Below, in pieces: positions 1 through 5,665 of a DNA stretch of 15,773 nucleotides (position 1 is its first letter; every line of letters begins with the position of its first letter). The DNA comes from Bacteroidota bacterium (lineage in GTDB: Bacteria; Bacteroidota; Bacteroidia; Bacteroidales; FEN-979), in assembly GCA_026391755.1 (NCBI GenBank), contig JAPLDN010000295.1, forward strand, positions 1-15,773. Reading direction: 5' to 3'. The translations under genes and the position numbers were made by a program. A model generated the notes under the pieces. It worked only from the letters and a program-made list of their open reading frames with translations, was not told where the DNA came from and did not search any database.

Positions 1-75
1 ATCGTGATAGCCGTCGGTCCGTTTTCTCACGACATTAAGTCCCAGGTTTATTTTGCAGTTTGATTTAACGATCAT
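1..75 (-). CDS. ispE: 4-diphosphocytidyl-2-C-methyl-D-erythritol kinase, N-terminal fragment (IspE)
   Basis: Partial gene; only the first 25 codons lie in the window and the rest runs off the left edge. The translated start reads MIVKSNCKINLGL followed by KRTDGYHD. This matches the hallmark IspE/GHMP-kinase N-terminus (K-[IL]-N-L-x-L-x-[IV], then KRxDGYH). IspE is the cytosolic kinase that phosphorylates the 2-hydroxyl of CDP-methylerythritol in the MEP isoprenoid pathway. The ATG (plus 73-75) lies 9 bases after the stop of the upstream cytochrome c peroxidase gene. A GAGGA overlapping that stop is a plausible ribosome binding site, so ispE probably ends the ung cluster's transcript or shares it. 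The identification rests on 25 residues, but they are the most diagnostic part of the N-terminus. Confidence 0.85.
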   Translation of the reverse strand, partial: MIVKSNCKINLGLNVVRKRTDGYHD

Positions 76-84
76 AGGATATCC

Positions 85-1302
85 TCATTTTTCACCAGGA
101 AGCCTGAGCGGTCTGGAAAACGCATTATTAGTCACAAAACTGCTGTCGGTCAATGTTAAGATGAAATCTTTAAGGTCAGATTTCTGTGATGGGGTCAACT
201 GCACCCCGTGAGTGGAAATATGATGCATCAGGGTGCTGATACTTGGCGACCATACCAGTCCTGAACTATAAAAATTAATAACTTCTTCCAGTGATTTAAA
301 CCGTCCGTCGTGCATATAAGGTGCGGTAAAAGCGACATTTCTCAATGTAGGGGCCACATAAACTCCAACATCCGTGGAATGATGAGTATAGCTGTACCTG
401 TCAAATGGATCAGCAAATACGCTGTCCAGGCCGTTATTGTAAAAAAGATTCGTAGTAAACAGCGGATTTCCTTCCCCTCCGTGGCAGTGAAAACAGTCAC
501 CACCGGTTTCGGTCATGAAAAGCACATAGCCCTTGCGTTCCTTTTCGGTAAGCTGGACTTTCCCTTCCAAATACCTGTCGAACTTTGAGTTGGCCGAGAT
601 GAGGGTACGCACAAATTGGGCAATAGCCCTGCCCATATTTTTTACGGTAACGGTTTTGCTGCCAAAAGCTTTTTCAAATAATTCGGGATACCCTTCTATG
701 CTTTGGATGAGTGCCCTGGAACGCAGGGTATCTCCTGAGATCTCGTGGGGTGCCACGATCGCCATCCAGCACATATCTTCCAGCCTTCGCTTTGACTCGA
801 GCGGATTAGCCGGTGCAAGCGATCCGTTCCAGAGGTAGCCGTTAGTCACCCATACCAGGTTGATCATGGGAAGCATGAAGTGAGGAGTATAAATACCGGT
901 AAGCCCGCGAGGGTGGCCGCCGGGGAATCGGGGATTCCCTGTTCCGCAAACAAAAGAATGGGCCTGAACATGGCATGTACAGCAGCTCATCAGGGAATCG
1001 GGCTCGGTACGGCCCGAGATCCTTCCATCATAAAAAAGGTAACGGCCCAGTTCAACTCCTTCAACAGTCATTGGATTGTCGGCAGGGATATTCAGTTCCG
1101 AGGGAAAATATTTCGGTATGCTGATGAAATAAGGCGTTGCTTTAGTCGTTGTGGCGTCCTGCGAACTCTTTGTGCATGAGGAGGAGATAATGAGCAGGGA
1201 GGTAAGTAAGAGGATGCAGGATGCAGGATGCAGGATGCAGGATGCGGGATCCGGGAAGCGGGATCCGGGATCTGATTTTATATTTAACGTTTTATGTTTC
1301 AT
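85..1302 (-). CDS. Di-heme cytochrome c peroxidase, MbnH/MauG-like lipoprotein
   Basis: A 405-residue member of the bacterial di-heme peroxidase/MauG superfamily. Two heme-c sites are visible: C107-C-T-C-H111 and C270-F-H-C-H274. The usual family blocks follow: NPMTxEGVELGRxLFYD (about 76-92), a HPRG element (130-133) seen in MbnH/CcpA-like proteins, and APTLRNVAFTAPYMHDGRF (about 317-335). The N-terminus has a hydrophobic core (about 30-40) ending in SSSC with a candidate lipidated Cys43, so the protein is probably an envelope lipoprotein. Heme attachment requires a periplasmic location. The neighbour on the 5' side encodes an MbnP-like protein, so the likely role is oxidative modification of that partner (in MbnH/MbnP, Trp to kynurenine) rather than plain H2O2 detoxification. 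This role is inferred. Oddly, residues about 10-31 are encoded by a 7-bp tandem repeat. No other in-frame ATG precedes the hydrophobic segment, so this start is the only one that keeps a signal peptide. Confidence 0.9.
   Translation of the reverse strand: MKHKTLNIKSDPGSRFPDPASCILHPASCILLLTSLLIISSSCTKSSQDATTTKATPYFISIPKYFPSELNIPADNPMTVEGVELGRYLFYDGRISGRTEPDSLMSCCTCHVQAHSFVCGTGNPRFPGGHPRGLTGIYTPHFMLPMINLVWVTNGYLWNGSLAPANPLESKRRLEDMCWMAIVAPHEISGDTLRSRALIQSIEGYPELFEKAFGSKTVTVKNMGRAIAQFVRTLISANSKFDRYLEGKVQLTEKERKGYVLFMTETGGDCFHCHGGEGNPLFTTNLFYNNGLDSVFADPFDRYSYTHHSTDVGVYVAPTLRNVAFTAPYMHDGRFKSLEEVINFYSSGLVWSPSISTLMHHISTHGVQLTPSQKSDLKDFILTLTDSSFVTNNAFSRPLRLPGEK
1211..1273. repeat. Heptanucleotide tandem array inside a signal-peptide coding region
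   Basis: Nine consecutive 7-mers. Five perfect AGGATGC units cover 1211-1245, followed by GGGATCC, GGGAAGC, GGGATCC and GGGATCT (1246-1273). The array lies wholly within the cytochrome c peroxidase reading frame on the minus strand, where it encodes repeats of the type HPASCIL and DPGSRFP. Nine units are 63 bases, a multiple of three, so the present frame is open. Confidence 0.95.
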
Positions 1303-1313
1303 TTTAAACCCGC

Positions 1314-1369
1314 TATCCTCTTATCCAGTTATCCTCTTATCCCGCTATCCCGTTATCCCGCTATCCTGT
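1314..1369. repeat. Octanucleotide tandem array (TATCCNNN x7)
   Basis: Seven imperfect 8-mers in register: TATCCTCT, TATCCAGT, TATCCTCT, TATCCCGC, TATCCCGT, TATCCCGC, TATCCTGT. They fill almost all of the 70-base gap between the MbnP-like stop and the MbnH-like start. The reverse-complement units ACTGGATA and GCGGGATA recur at 5578-5615. Confidence 0.9.
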
Positions 1370-1372
1370 TCC

Positions 1373-2236
1373 TCATTCCCCCCCGCTTGTAAACCTTACA
1401 GTAAACGCATTCTTCCCATTCAAACAGGCATTATGCATTGCGTTCTGGTTTTGCATCATCATATTCGGATATTTTGCAAAATCAAAGTCATTATTACCGC
1501 TGAACCAACTGTTGACATTCATTTTTAGAACCAGTAATCTGATCTGGCCCTGGCTGATCGAAAATGAGGAAGCGGGCAGGTTAACATAAAAGAAGTTCTG
1601 AACATAGCGTTCTATGGAATCAGTGTTGATAATGTTCCCTTTATAGATCTGGCCTATCCCAAGATGAAAATTAAAGGGGTAGGCCCTGTTCATACCTGAC
1701 TTCTGCCACGACAGGTTCATTTTCATGTAATGATACCCTCCTCCCAGGACCTCGGGCCAGTTCATATCCCGTTCCGGCGGATTAAGAAAGCGGTTGGAAT
1801 AATTCTTTTCAGCATTTAAGCCGAAAGTTAAGGATATAGAATCGAATGTTCCGGATGGCACCGAAACGTTAATAGTCCAATACAAAGTTAAAGGTATTCT
1901 TGCATCAACATAGTGAATTCCATCATTATTGAGGGCCCTGTATACAACTCCATCGTTCCGGTGAAGGGTAATATCTGACACAAAATATTGAAGGTCTGTC
2001 ACCTTATAAAAATCATCCGATGAATTTTTATACATCATGGTGTCAAGGACAAGCGGAAGCGTGTCGACCATGTTTGCAAAGCGAATTATCAGGGTGGTGG
2101 GTTTGGAAGGTCCTTCTTCAGTGGTACCTGATTTTTTACATGAATGGATAATCAGTAAGCCCATTAATAAACAAATAGCGGTTATGAAAACAGAACCGGC
2201 TGATTTACTATTTCTCATGTTCATGTTTGTCTTCAT
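1373..2236 (-). CDS. MbnP-like copper-binding family lipoprotein
   Basis: A 287-residue lipoprotein: hydrophobic segment about 15-31 and lipobox IIHSC with Cys33. The mature part shows the pattern of the MbnP-like family (Pfam MbnP-like). A beta-strand LIIRFANMV is followed by LPLVLDTMMYKNSSDDFYKVTDLQYFVSDI (about 60-89). Then come a YVDA strand (109-112), VPSGTFDSISLTFGL (126-140), a GGGYHYMKM block (166-173), and FNFHLG around H191. In the methanobactin operon MbnP is a periplasmic copper protein whose Trp is converted to kynurenine by the di-heme enzyme MbnH. Here an MbnH-like gene lies directly downstream. Trp120, Trp160, Trp177 and Trp244 are the candidate targets; which one is modified cannot be told from one sequence. 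The start ATG overlaps the ung stop as ATGA, implying translational coupling. Met5 and Met7 are alternative starts that would retain the signal peptide. Confidence 0.82.
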   Translation of the reverse strand: MKTNMNMRNSKSAGSVFITAICLLMGLLIIHSCKKSGTTEEGPSKPTTLIIRFANMVDTLPLVLDTMMYKNSSDDFYKVTDLQYFVSDITLHRNDGVVYRALNNDGIHYVDARIPLTLYWTINVSVPSGTFDSISLTFGLNAEKNYSNRFLNPPERDMNWPEVLGGGYHYMKMNLSWQKSGMNRAYPFNFHLGIGQIYKGNIINTDSIERYVQNFFYVNLPASSFSISQGQIRLLVLKMNVNSWFSGNNDFDFAKYPNMMMQNQNAMHNACLNGKNAFTVRFTSGGE

Positions 2237-2916
2237 TCCAGGCTCCAGTCGATCTCCTGTTTACCCATCTGCTTCAGTAATTCATTGATATGTGAAAAAT
2301 GCCTGCAGCCGAAAAATCCCCTGTTGGCCGAGAATGGCGACGGATGCGGGGCCGACAGGATAAAATGCTTTGACTTATCGATCAGTACAGACTTTGCTTC
2401 TGCAAATTTACCCCATAATACAAAGATAAGACCTTCGCGACGGCTCGAAAGTTGCCTGATGGCTTCATCGGTAAACGATTCCCAACCTTTATTCTGGTGA
2501 GATCCTGCTTGGTTCTCGCGAACTGTGAGTGTGGCATTGAGCAGAAGGACCCCCTGTTTGGCCCAGCGAGTAAGGTCGCCATGCATGGGAGGATTGATCC
2601 CGAGGTCATTCCCGATCTCTTTGAAAATATTGACCAGGGAAGGGGGTTTTGTGATCCCTTCAACCACTGAAAAACATAAACCATGGGCTTCCCCATAACC
2701 ATGATAAGGATCCTGACCCAGAATGACCACCTTAACATCATTGAATGGAGTTTGGTTGAATGCATTGAAGATAAGGGAGCCCGGGGGAAACACACGGAAT
2801 TTCATCTTTTCATTGACAAGAAATCCTTTGAGGCCGGCCATATAAGGCTTCCTGAATTCCTCTCCTAAAACAAGCTTCCAGCTCTCTTCTATTGCCGGGT
2901 TTAGCTGATCTGTCAT
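2233..2916 (-). CDS. ung: Uracil-DNA glycosylase, family 1
   Basis: A 227-residue protein of normal family-1 UDG length. It excises uracil arising from cytosine deamination or dUMP misincorporation and so starts base excision repair. All signature blocks are present. The water-activating motif GQDPYHGYGEAHGLCFSV has catalytic Asp69. LLNATLTVRENQAGSH is at 125-140, and GWESFTD follows. The DNA-intercalating/His loop HPSPFSANRGFFGC has His191, and the C-terminal HFSHINELL...IDW is typical. The ATG at 2916 gives the expected N-terminus. The stop is fused to the start of the MbnP-like gene (ATGA), which is an unusual partner for ung. A divergent promoter region lies upstream. Confidence 0.97.
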   Translation of the reverse strand: MTDQLNPAIEESWKLVLGEEFRKPYMAGLKGFLVNEKMKFRVFPPGSLIFNAFNQTPFNDVKVVILGQDPYHGYGEAHGLCFSVVEGITKPPSLVNIFKEIGNDLGINPPMHGDLTRWAKQGVLLLNATLTVRENQAGSHQNKGWESFTDEAIRQLSSRREGLIFVLWGKFAEAKSVLIDKSKHFILSAPHPSPFSANRGFFGCRHFSHINELLKQMGKQEIDWSLE

Positions 2917-2929
2917 GATGTCAGGGTTA

Positions 2930-2960
2930 TAAACTTAGGCTCGTTAATAACTTTAAACAA
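2930..2960 (-). promoter_or_regulatory. Candidate promoter for ung cluster
   Basis: On the minus strand TTG (2960-2958), 20 bases, then TAAGTTTA (2937-2930). This is one mismatch from the Bacteroidota -7 consensus TAnnTTTG, with a typical -33/-7 spacing. The box ends 13 bases before the ung ATG. Confidence 0.45.
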
Positions 2961-2974
2961 TAATGTGGTCAAAC

Positions 2975-3006
2975 TTGAGTTTATTACCTAATATTGTGTA
3001 CCTTTG
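2975..3006 (+). promoter_or_regulatory. Candidate promoter of small lipoprotein gene
   Basis: TTG at 2975-2977, a 21-base spacer, and a perfect TACCTTTG (-7, 2999-3006), 28 bases upstream of the lipoprotein ATG. The predicted 5' leader holds two copies of the palindrome TTTATAAA (3013-3020 and 3027-3034), separated by 6 bases, which could fold as a hairpin just before the ATG. Confidence 0.6.
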
Positions 3007-3034
3007 CAAAACTTTATAAATCCTGGTTTATAAA

Positions 3035-3157
3035 ATGAAAAAAATAGCTATCTTATTATTATCAGTGGTACTTTTAGGTATTGTCTATTCTTGCACTTCA
3101 AACAGGAGTTGCGCCGCTTACGGTGAAAAGCAAAGATACCAAATGGAACGTCGCTGA
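3035..3157 (+). CDS. Small (40 aa) lipoprotein, function unknown
   Basis: A short open frame of 40 codons. MKKIAILLLSVVLLGIVYSC forms a clean type II signal peptide: two Lys, a hydrophobic core and a lipobox ending at Cys20. The predicted mature lipopeptide is only 21 residues: C-TSNRSCAAYGEKQRYQMERR. It is Cys-containing, basic, and carries a CAAYG element that resembles tiny conserved lipoproteins I recall from Bacteroidota. That resemblance is from memory, not from a search. A perfect -7 box upstream and an intrinsic terminator 22 bases downstream frame it as its own transcription unit, which strongly supports a real gene. No biochemical function can be assigned. Confidence 0.78.
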   Translation: MKKIAILLLSVVLLGIVYSCTSNRSCAAYGEKQRYQMERR

Positions 3158-3178
3158 TAAGCTTTATTAAGGAATTTT

Positions 3179-3220
3179 AAGGCTGCTCCTTTCCTAATAA
3201 GGGCAGCCTTTTTATTTTTC
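3179..3220 (+). terminator. Intrinsic terminator after small lipoprotein
   Basis: The stem AAGGCTGC (3179-3186) pairs with GCAGCCTT (3203-3210). It is extended inside by CCTT/AAGG (3188-3191/3199-3202) around a 7-base loop, with one bulged T. The T-rich tract TTTATTTTTC follows at 3211-3220. This is a canonical Rho-independent terminator for the plus strand. Confidence 0.9.
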
Positions 3221-3221
3221 T

Positions 3222-3229
3222 TACTTTTG
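3222..3229 (+). promoter_or_regulatory. -7 box upstream of beta-barrel gene
   Basis: TACTTTTG is a perfect match to TAnnTTTG, ending 19 bases before the ATG at 3249. No clear TTTG -33 element lies at the usual distance. The box sits immediately after the preceding terminator's T tract, so the two units abut. Confidence 0.45.
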
Positions 3230-3248
3230 TTTTGTCGTTCAGATAAAA

Positions 3249-4007
3249 ATGAAAAAGATCGCTTGCCTGGTGTTTCTGATGATCTCGGTTCCCTGCCTTT
3301 TAAGGGCCCAGGACACCTTCCATGATTACAGCGATTCGGTCCCCGACAATGTGTTATTTGAACGTCAGTGGAGCCTCGGGGCCATCCTGCATTCCAACGG
3401 ATGGGGGCTCAAATTCCGGAAAGGTTATAACCTTACAGCCCTTAAACAATTCATGTGGGAGATCGAATGGTCGACCTATAAATCGGCCAAGGAGGTGAGG
3501 GTCGTCAATCCGTATTATTCCAACTCCAGGCCCTATTTCTTCGGCAAGCTTAACTATGTTTCATTTCTCAGGGGAGGCGTCGGTCTTAATTACATCTTCA
3601 ACCGGAAACCATACTGGGGAGGGGTGCAGGTAAGCGGAATATTTTACGGCGGATTAAGTGTCGGTATCACCAAACCTGCGTATGTATTTGTGGCTTTCCA
3701 GACAACCGGTTCTAATTATGAACTAAGGGAGCAAAAGTATTCGGCCGATATCAACCCCGATTATATATACGGCCGGGGTTCATTTCTCGCAGGCATACTT
3801 GAACTTAATTTCTTCCCGGGCCTGTACACCAAGACCGGGCTTGATTTCGAATTCGGTAGCCAGAACAAGATGATTTCCTCGCTGGAAGTCGGGGCAACTC
3901 TTGATTACAGTCCTGTTGCAATCGCAATCATGGCCCTGAATCCCAAACAGAACCTGTTTCTCACGGTCTATCTGAGCGTGATGTTCGGGAAACGATATAA
4001 CAGGTAA
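3249..4007 (+). CDS. Predicted outer-membrane beta-barrel protein, function unknown
   Basis: 252 residues. A Sec signal peptide (MKKIACLVFLMISVPCLLRAQ, probable cleavage after the Ala or Gln near residue 21) precedes a mature chain rich in aromatic and glycine residues. The chain has alternating amphipathic strands, for example WSLGAILHSNGWGLKFRKGYN, FLRGGVGLNYIF, YWGGVQVSGIFYGGLSVGI, TKTGLDFEFGS, SLEVGATLDYSPVAI and LFLTVYLSVMFG. This is the composition of a small (about 8-12 strand) outer-membrane barrel. The chain ends with a basic/aromatic GKRYNR rather than a classical terminal Phe. I do not recognise a named family. It appears monocistronic, with the convergent birA downstream. Confidence 0.75.
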   Translation: MKKIACLVFLMISVPCLLRAQDTFHDYSDSVPDNVLFERQWSLGAILHSNGWGLKFRKGYNLTALKQFMWEIEWSTYKSAKEVRVVNPYYSNSRPYFFGKLNYVSFLRGGVGLNYIFNRKPYWGGVQVSGIFYGGLSVGITKPAYVFVAFQTTGSNYELREQKYSADINPDYIYGRGSFLAGILELNFFPGLYTKTGLDFEFGSQNKMISSLEVGATLDYSPVAIAIMALNPKQNLFLTVYLSVMFGKRYNR

Positions 4008-4016
4008 CCGTGACTC

Positions 4017-4050
4017 GGGATCCGGGAATCGGTTCACCGGTCACAGGTCA
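4017..4050. repeat. Intergenic 7-mer repeats between convergent genes
   Basis: GGGATCC-GGGAATC (4017-4030) repeats the second half of the 1246-1273 heptamer array. It is followed by two GGTCAC(A/T) units (4037-4050) that run into the birA stop codon. GTGAC (4010-4014) and GTCAC (4039-4043) form short inverted arms. A bidirectional terminator role is possible but weakly supported. Confidence 0.55.
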
Positions 4051-4788
4051 CTGCATGACAACTTCCCCATGGCTGAACTTTCGCAGAACGCCATCCTCAG
4101 TCATAACACACAGCCTTCCCAGATCATCCACACCCTGGATATTGCCGTTGAAAGAGGAAGCTGAGGCAGTGAAAACAAGGTTCTTGCCCAATCCTAAAAG
4201 ATTAGCATCGTACTCTGAAACAATTTCGTCACATTCAGCACTGCTGAGACGTGAATATTCTCTTGCAAGGTTTGAGATGGTTTGCTCAAGCATATTCCGG
4301 GGATCATACTGTTTCCCAGTAAGCTGAAGTAATGAAACTGGATTCGGGATCCCGGCCGGAAATTTTTCCTGGTTCAGGTTAATGCCGACCCCGATCACTG
4401 TATGTTTGATTGCGGTTCCAAGAATTGTATGTTCAATCAGTATCCCCCCAAGTTTATGATTACCGGCATAAATATCGTTGGGCCATTTGATTGTAGCCTG
4501 AATTCCACCTGGAAGTTCATGACGTATTGTATGCAAAACAGCCACTGCAACCGCTTTGTTGAGGCAAAACAAATTATCGGGCTGAAGAAACAGGGGCTCA
4601 AGGATGAGGCTGAAGGTCAGGTTCAGCCCGGCCCCGGAATACCAGGTATTTTCACCCAGTCCCCGCCCTGCATACTGTTCCCCGGCCCATACAACCGTTC
4701 CCTCCCCTGCCGAGGATCCATTGAGAAGCTTTTTGGCATACGCATTTGTGGAATCGACGCGTTCGAGATAAATGATATCAGACTTCAT
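4048..4788 (-). CDS. birA: Biotin--[acetyl-CoA-carboxylase] ligase (BirA, no DNA-binding domain)
   Basis: A 246-residue biotin protein ligase that activates biotin to biotinyl-AMP and attaches it to the biotin carboxyl carrier protein. Visible motifs: DSTN (12-15), the biotinyl-AMP loop AGRGLGENTWYS (40-51; the usual GRGRxGxxWxS, with Leu in place of the second Arg/Gln), KWPNDIY (101-107) and KLGGILIE (112-119). A C-terminal SH3-like segment (about 200-246) includes GVDDLGRLCV. There is no N-terminal winged helix, so this is a monofunctional ligase and not the biotin-operon repressor, as is usual in this phylum. It is divergent from radC across an 87-base gap and convergent with the beta-barrel gene. 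Confidence 0.94.
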   Translation of the reverse strand: MKSDIIYLERVDSTNAYAKKLLNGSSAGEGTVVWAGEQYAGRGLGENTWYSGAGLNLTFSLILEPLFLQPDNLFCLNKAVAVAVLHTIRHELPGGIQATIKWPNDIYAGNHKLGGILIEHTILGTAIKHTVIGVGINLNQEKFPAGIPNPVSLLQLTGKQYDPRNMLEQTISNLAREYSRLSSAECDEIVSEYDANLLGLGKNLVFTASASSFNGNIQGVDDLGRLCVMTEDGVLRKFSHGEVVMQ

Positions 4789-4807
4789 CGCAGGAAGATT
4801 TCATCTG

Positions 4808-4815
4808 CAAACATA
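4808..4815 (-). promoter_or_regulatory. -7 box upstream of birA
   Basis: The minus strand reads TATGTTTG, a perfect TAnnTTTG, ending 19 bases before the birA ATG. The surroundings are AT-rich. No convincing -33 element is visible, and no equivalent box is seen for radC on the other strand. Confidence 0.5.
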
Positions 4816-4875
4816 AAAAATAATTGAATAAAGATATCACTTACGGCTGATTGGCGGATTAAGAGAATAAACAAA

Positions 4876-5574
4876 ATGGATAATTATATAAACCATATCC
4901 CTATCAATCAGTGGGCCGAAGACGACAGGCCAAGGGAAAAACTGGAAATGAAGGGGAGGCATGCACTGAGCGATACCGAATTGCTGGCTATTCTCATCAG
5001 CACGGGCACCCGGCACGAATCGGCCGTCGATCTTTCGAAGAACATTCTGCAGAAAGCAGGGAACAACCTTATTGAACTGTCGAAAATGTGCCTGAGTGAC
5101 CTGATAAAGGAGAAAGGCATTGGTAAGGCAAAGGCGCTGACCATTATGGCAGCTCTTGAACTGGGGCGCCGCAGGAACGAAGCCGGGGCCGTGAGCCTCG
5201 ACAAGATCACCCAAAGCCGGCAGGCTTATGAAATCTTCAGCAGCCTGATGGGAGACCATCTTTACGAGCAGTTCTGGATGCTTTTGCTGAACCGGGGCAA
5301 CAAACTTTTACGAAAGATCCAGATCAGCGAAGGAGGCATATCAGGCACCGTGGTCGATCCAAAGAAGATCTTCAACATAGTGCTGGAGGCTCATGCTTCT
5401 TCTATCATCATAGGGCATAACCATCCCTCGGGGAACCTGGAGCCCAGCGAAGCTGATAAAAAGCTTACCCGTAAGATAAGGGATGCCGGATTGCTGCTTG
5501 ATATCGATGTGCTGGACCATATCATCGTGGGGGATGACAACTACTATAGTTTCGCCGACCAGGGGGAGATGTAG
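4876..5574 (+). CDS. radC: RadC family JAB/MPN-domain protein (UPF0758)
   Basis: 232 residues, the usual RadC length. The N-terminal half (about 15-100) contains the conserved RPREKLxxxGxxALSDxELLAILxxTGT block and a helix-hairpin-helix-like segment, IKEKGIGKAKALTIMAALELGRR. The C-terminal MPN/JAB1 domain (about 110-230) carries the JAMM zinc motif HNHPSGNLEPSEAD, with His181, His183 and Asp194 as predicted metal ligands. The family is widespread and traditionally called DNA repair protein RadC. Its biochemical activity is not firmly established. The ATG at 4876 gives a full N-terminus. The stop codon is embedded in the inverted repeat shared with the convergent deacetylase gene. Confidence 0.95.
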   Translation: MDNYINHIPINQWAEDDRPREKLEMKGRHALSDTELLAILISTGTRHESAVDLSKNILQKAGNNLIELSKMCLSDLIKEKGIGKAKALTIMAALELGRRRNEAGAVSLDKITQSRQAYEIFSSLMGDHLYEQFWMLLLNRGNKLLRKIQISEGGISGTVVDPKKIFNIVLEAHASSIIIGHNHPSGNLEPSEADKKLTRKIRDAGLLLDIDVLDHIIVGDDNYYSFADQGEM

Positions 5575-5665
5575 GATGCGGGATAACTGGATAGCGGGAT
5601 AACTGGATATCCAGTTATCGGCGCGAAGCGCTATATCCAGACACTTGCATCCTGCATCTTACATC
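5568..5665. terminator. Large inverted repeat between convergent radC and deacetylase (possible bidirectional terminator)
   Basis: The outer arms 5568-5583 and 5650-5665 pair over 16 positions, 14 Watson-Crick and two G-U in RNA. They contain the stop codons of both genes. Inside lie four 8-mers (GCGGGATA/ACTGGATA alternating, 5578-5609), a perfect 22-bp palindrome (5598-5619; half-site GATAACTGGAT) and a GCGC-GAA-GCGC mini-hairpin (5621-5631). There is no U tract, so a termination function is inferred from position and structure. Confidence 0.6.

Noticed and set aside
1211..1369. CRISPR array
   Set aside because: The repeats are 7-8 bases in direct tandem without unique spacers, and no cas genes are near.
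1151..1528. Plus-strand ORF of 125 codons across the repeat region
   Set aside because: It runs antisense through two well-supported genes and translates the micro-repeats; it has no domain and no promoter.
2382..2795. 137-codon minus-strand ORF overlapping ung
   Set aside because: It is an alternate frame of ung with no recognisable motif; ung itself is unambiguous.
4789..4875. Biotin operator in the birA-radC gap
   Set aside because: BirA here lacks a DNA-binding domain, and no convincing dyad of the known biotin operator type is seen.
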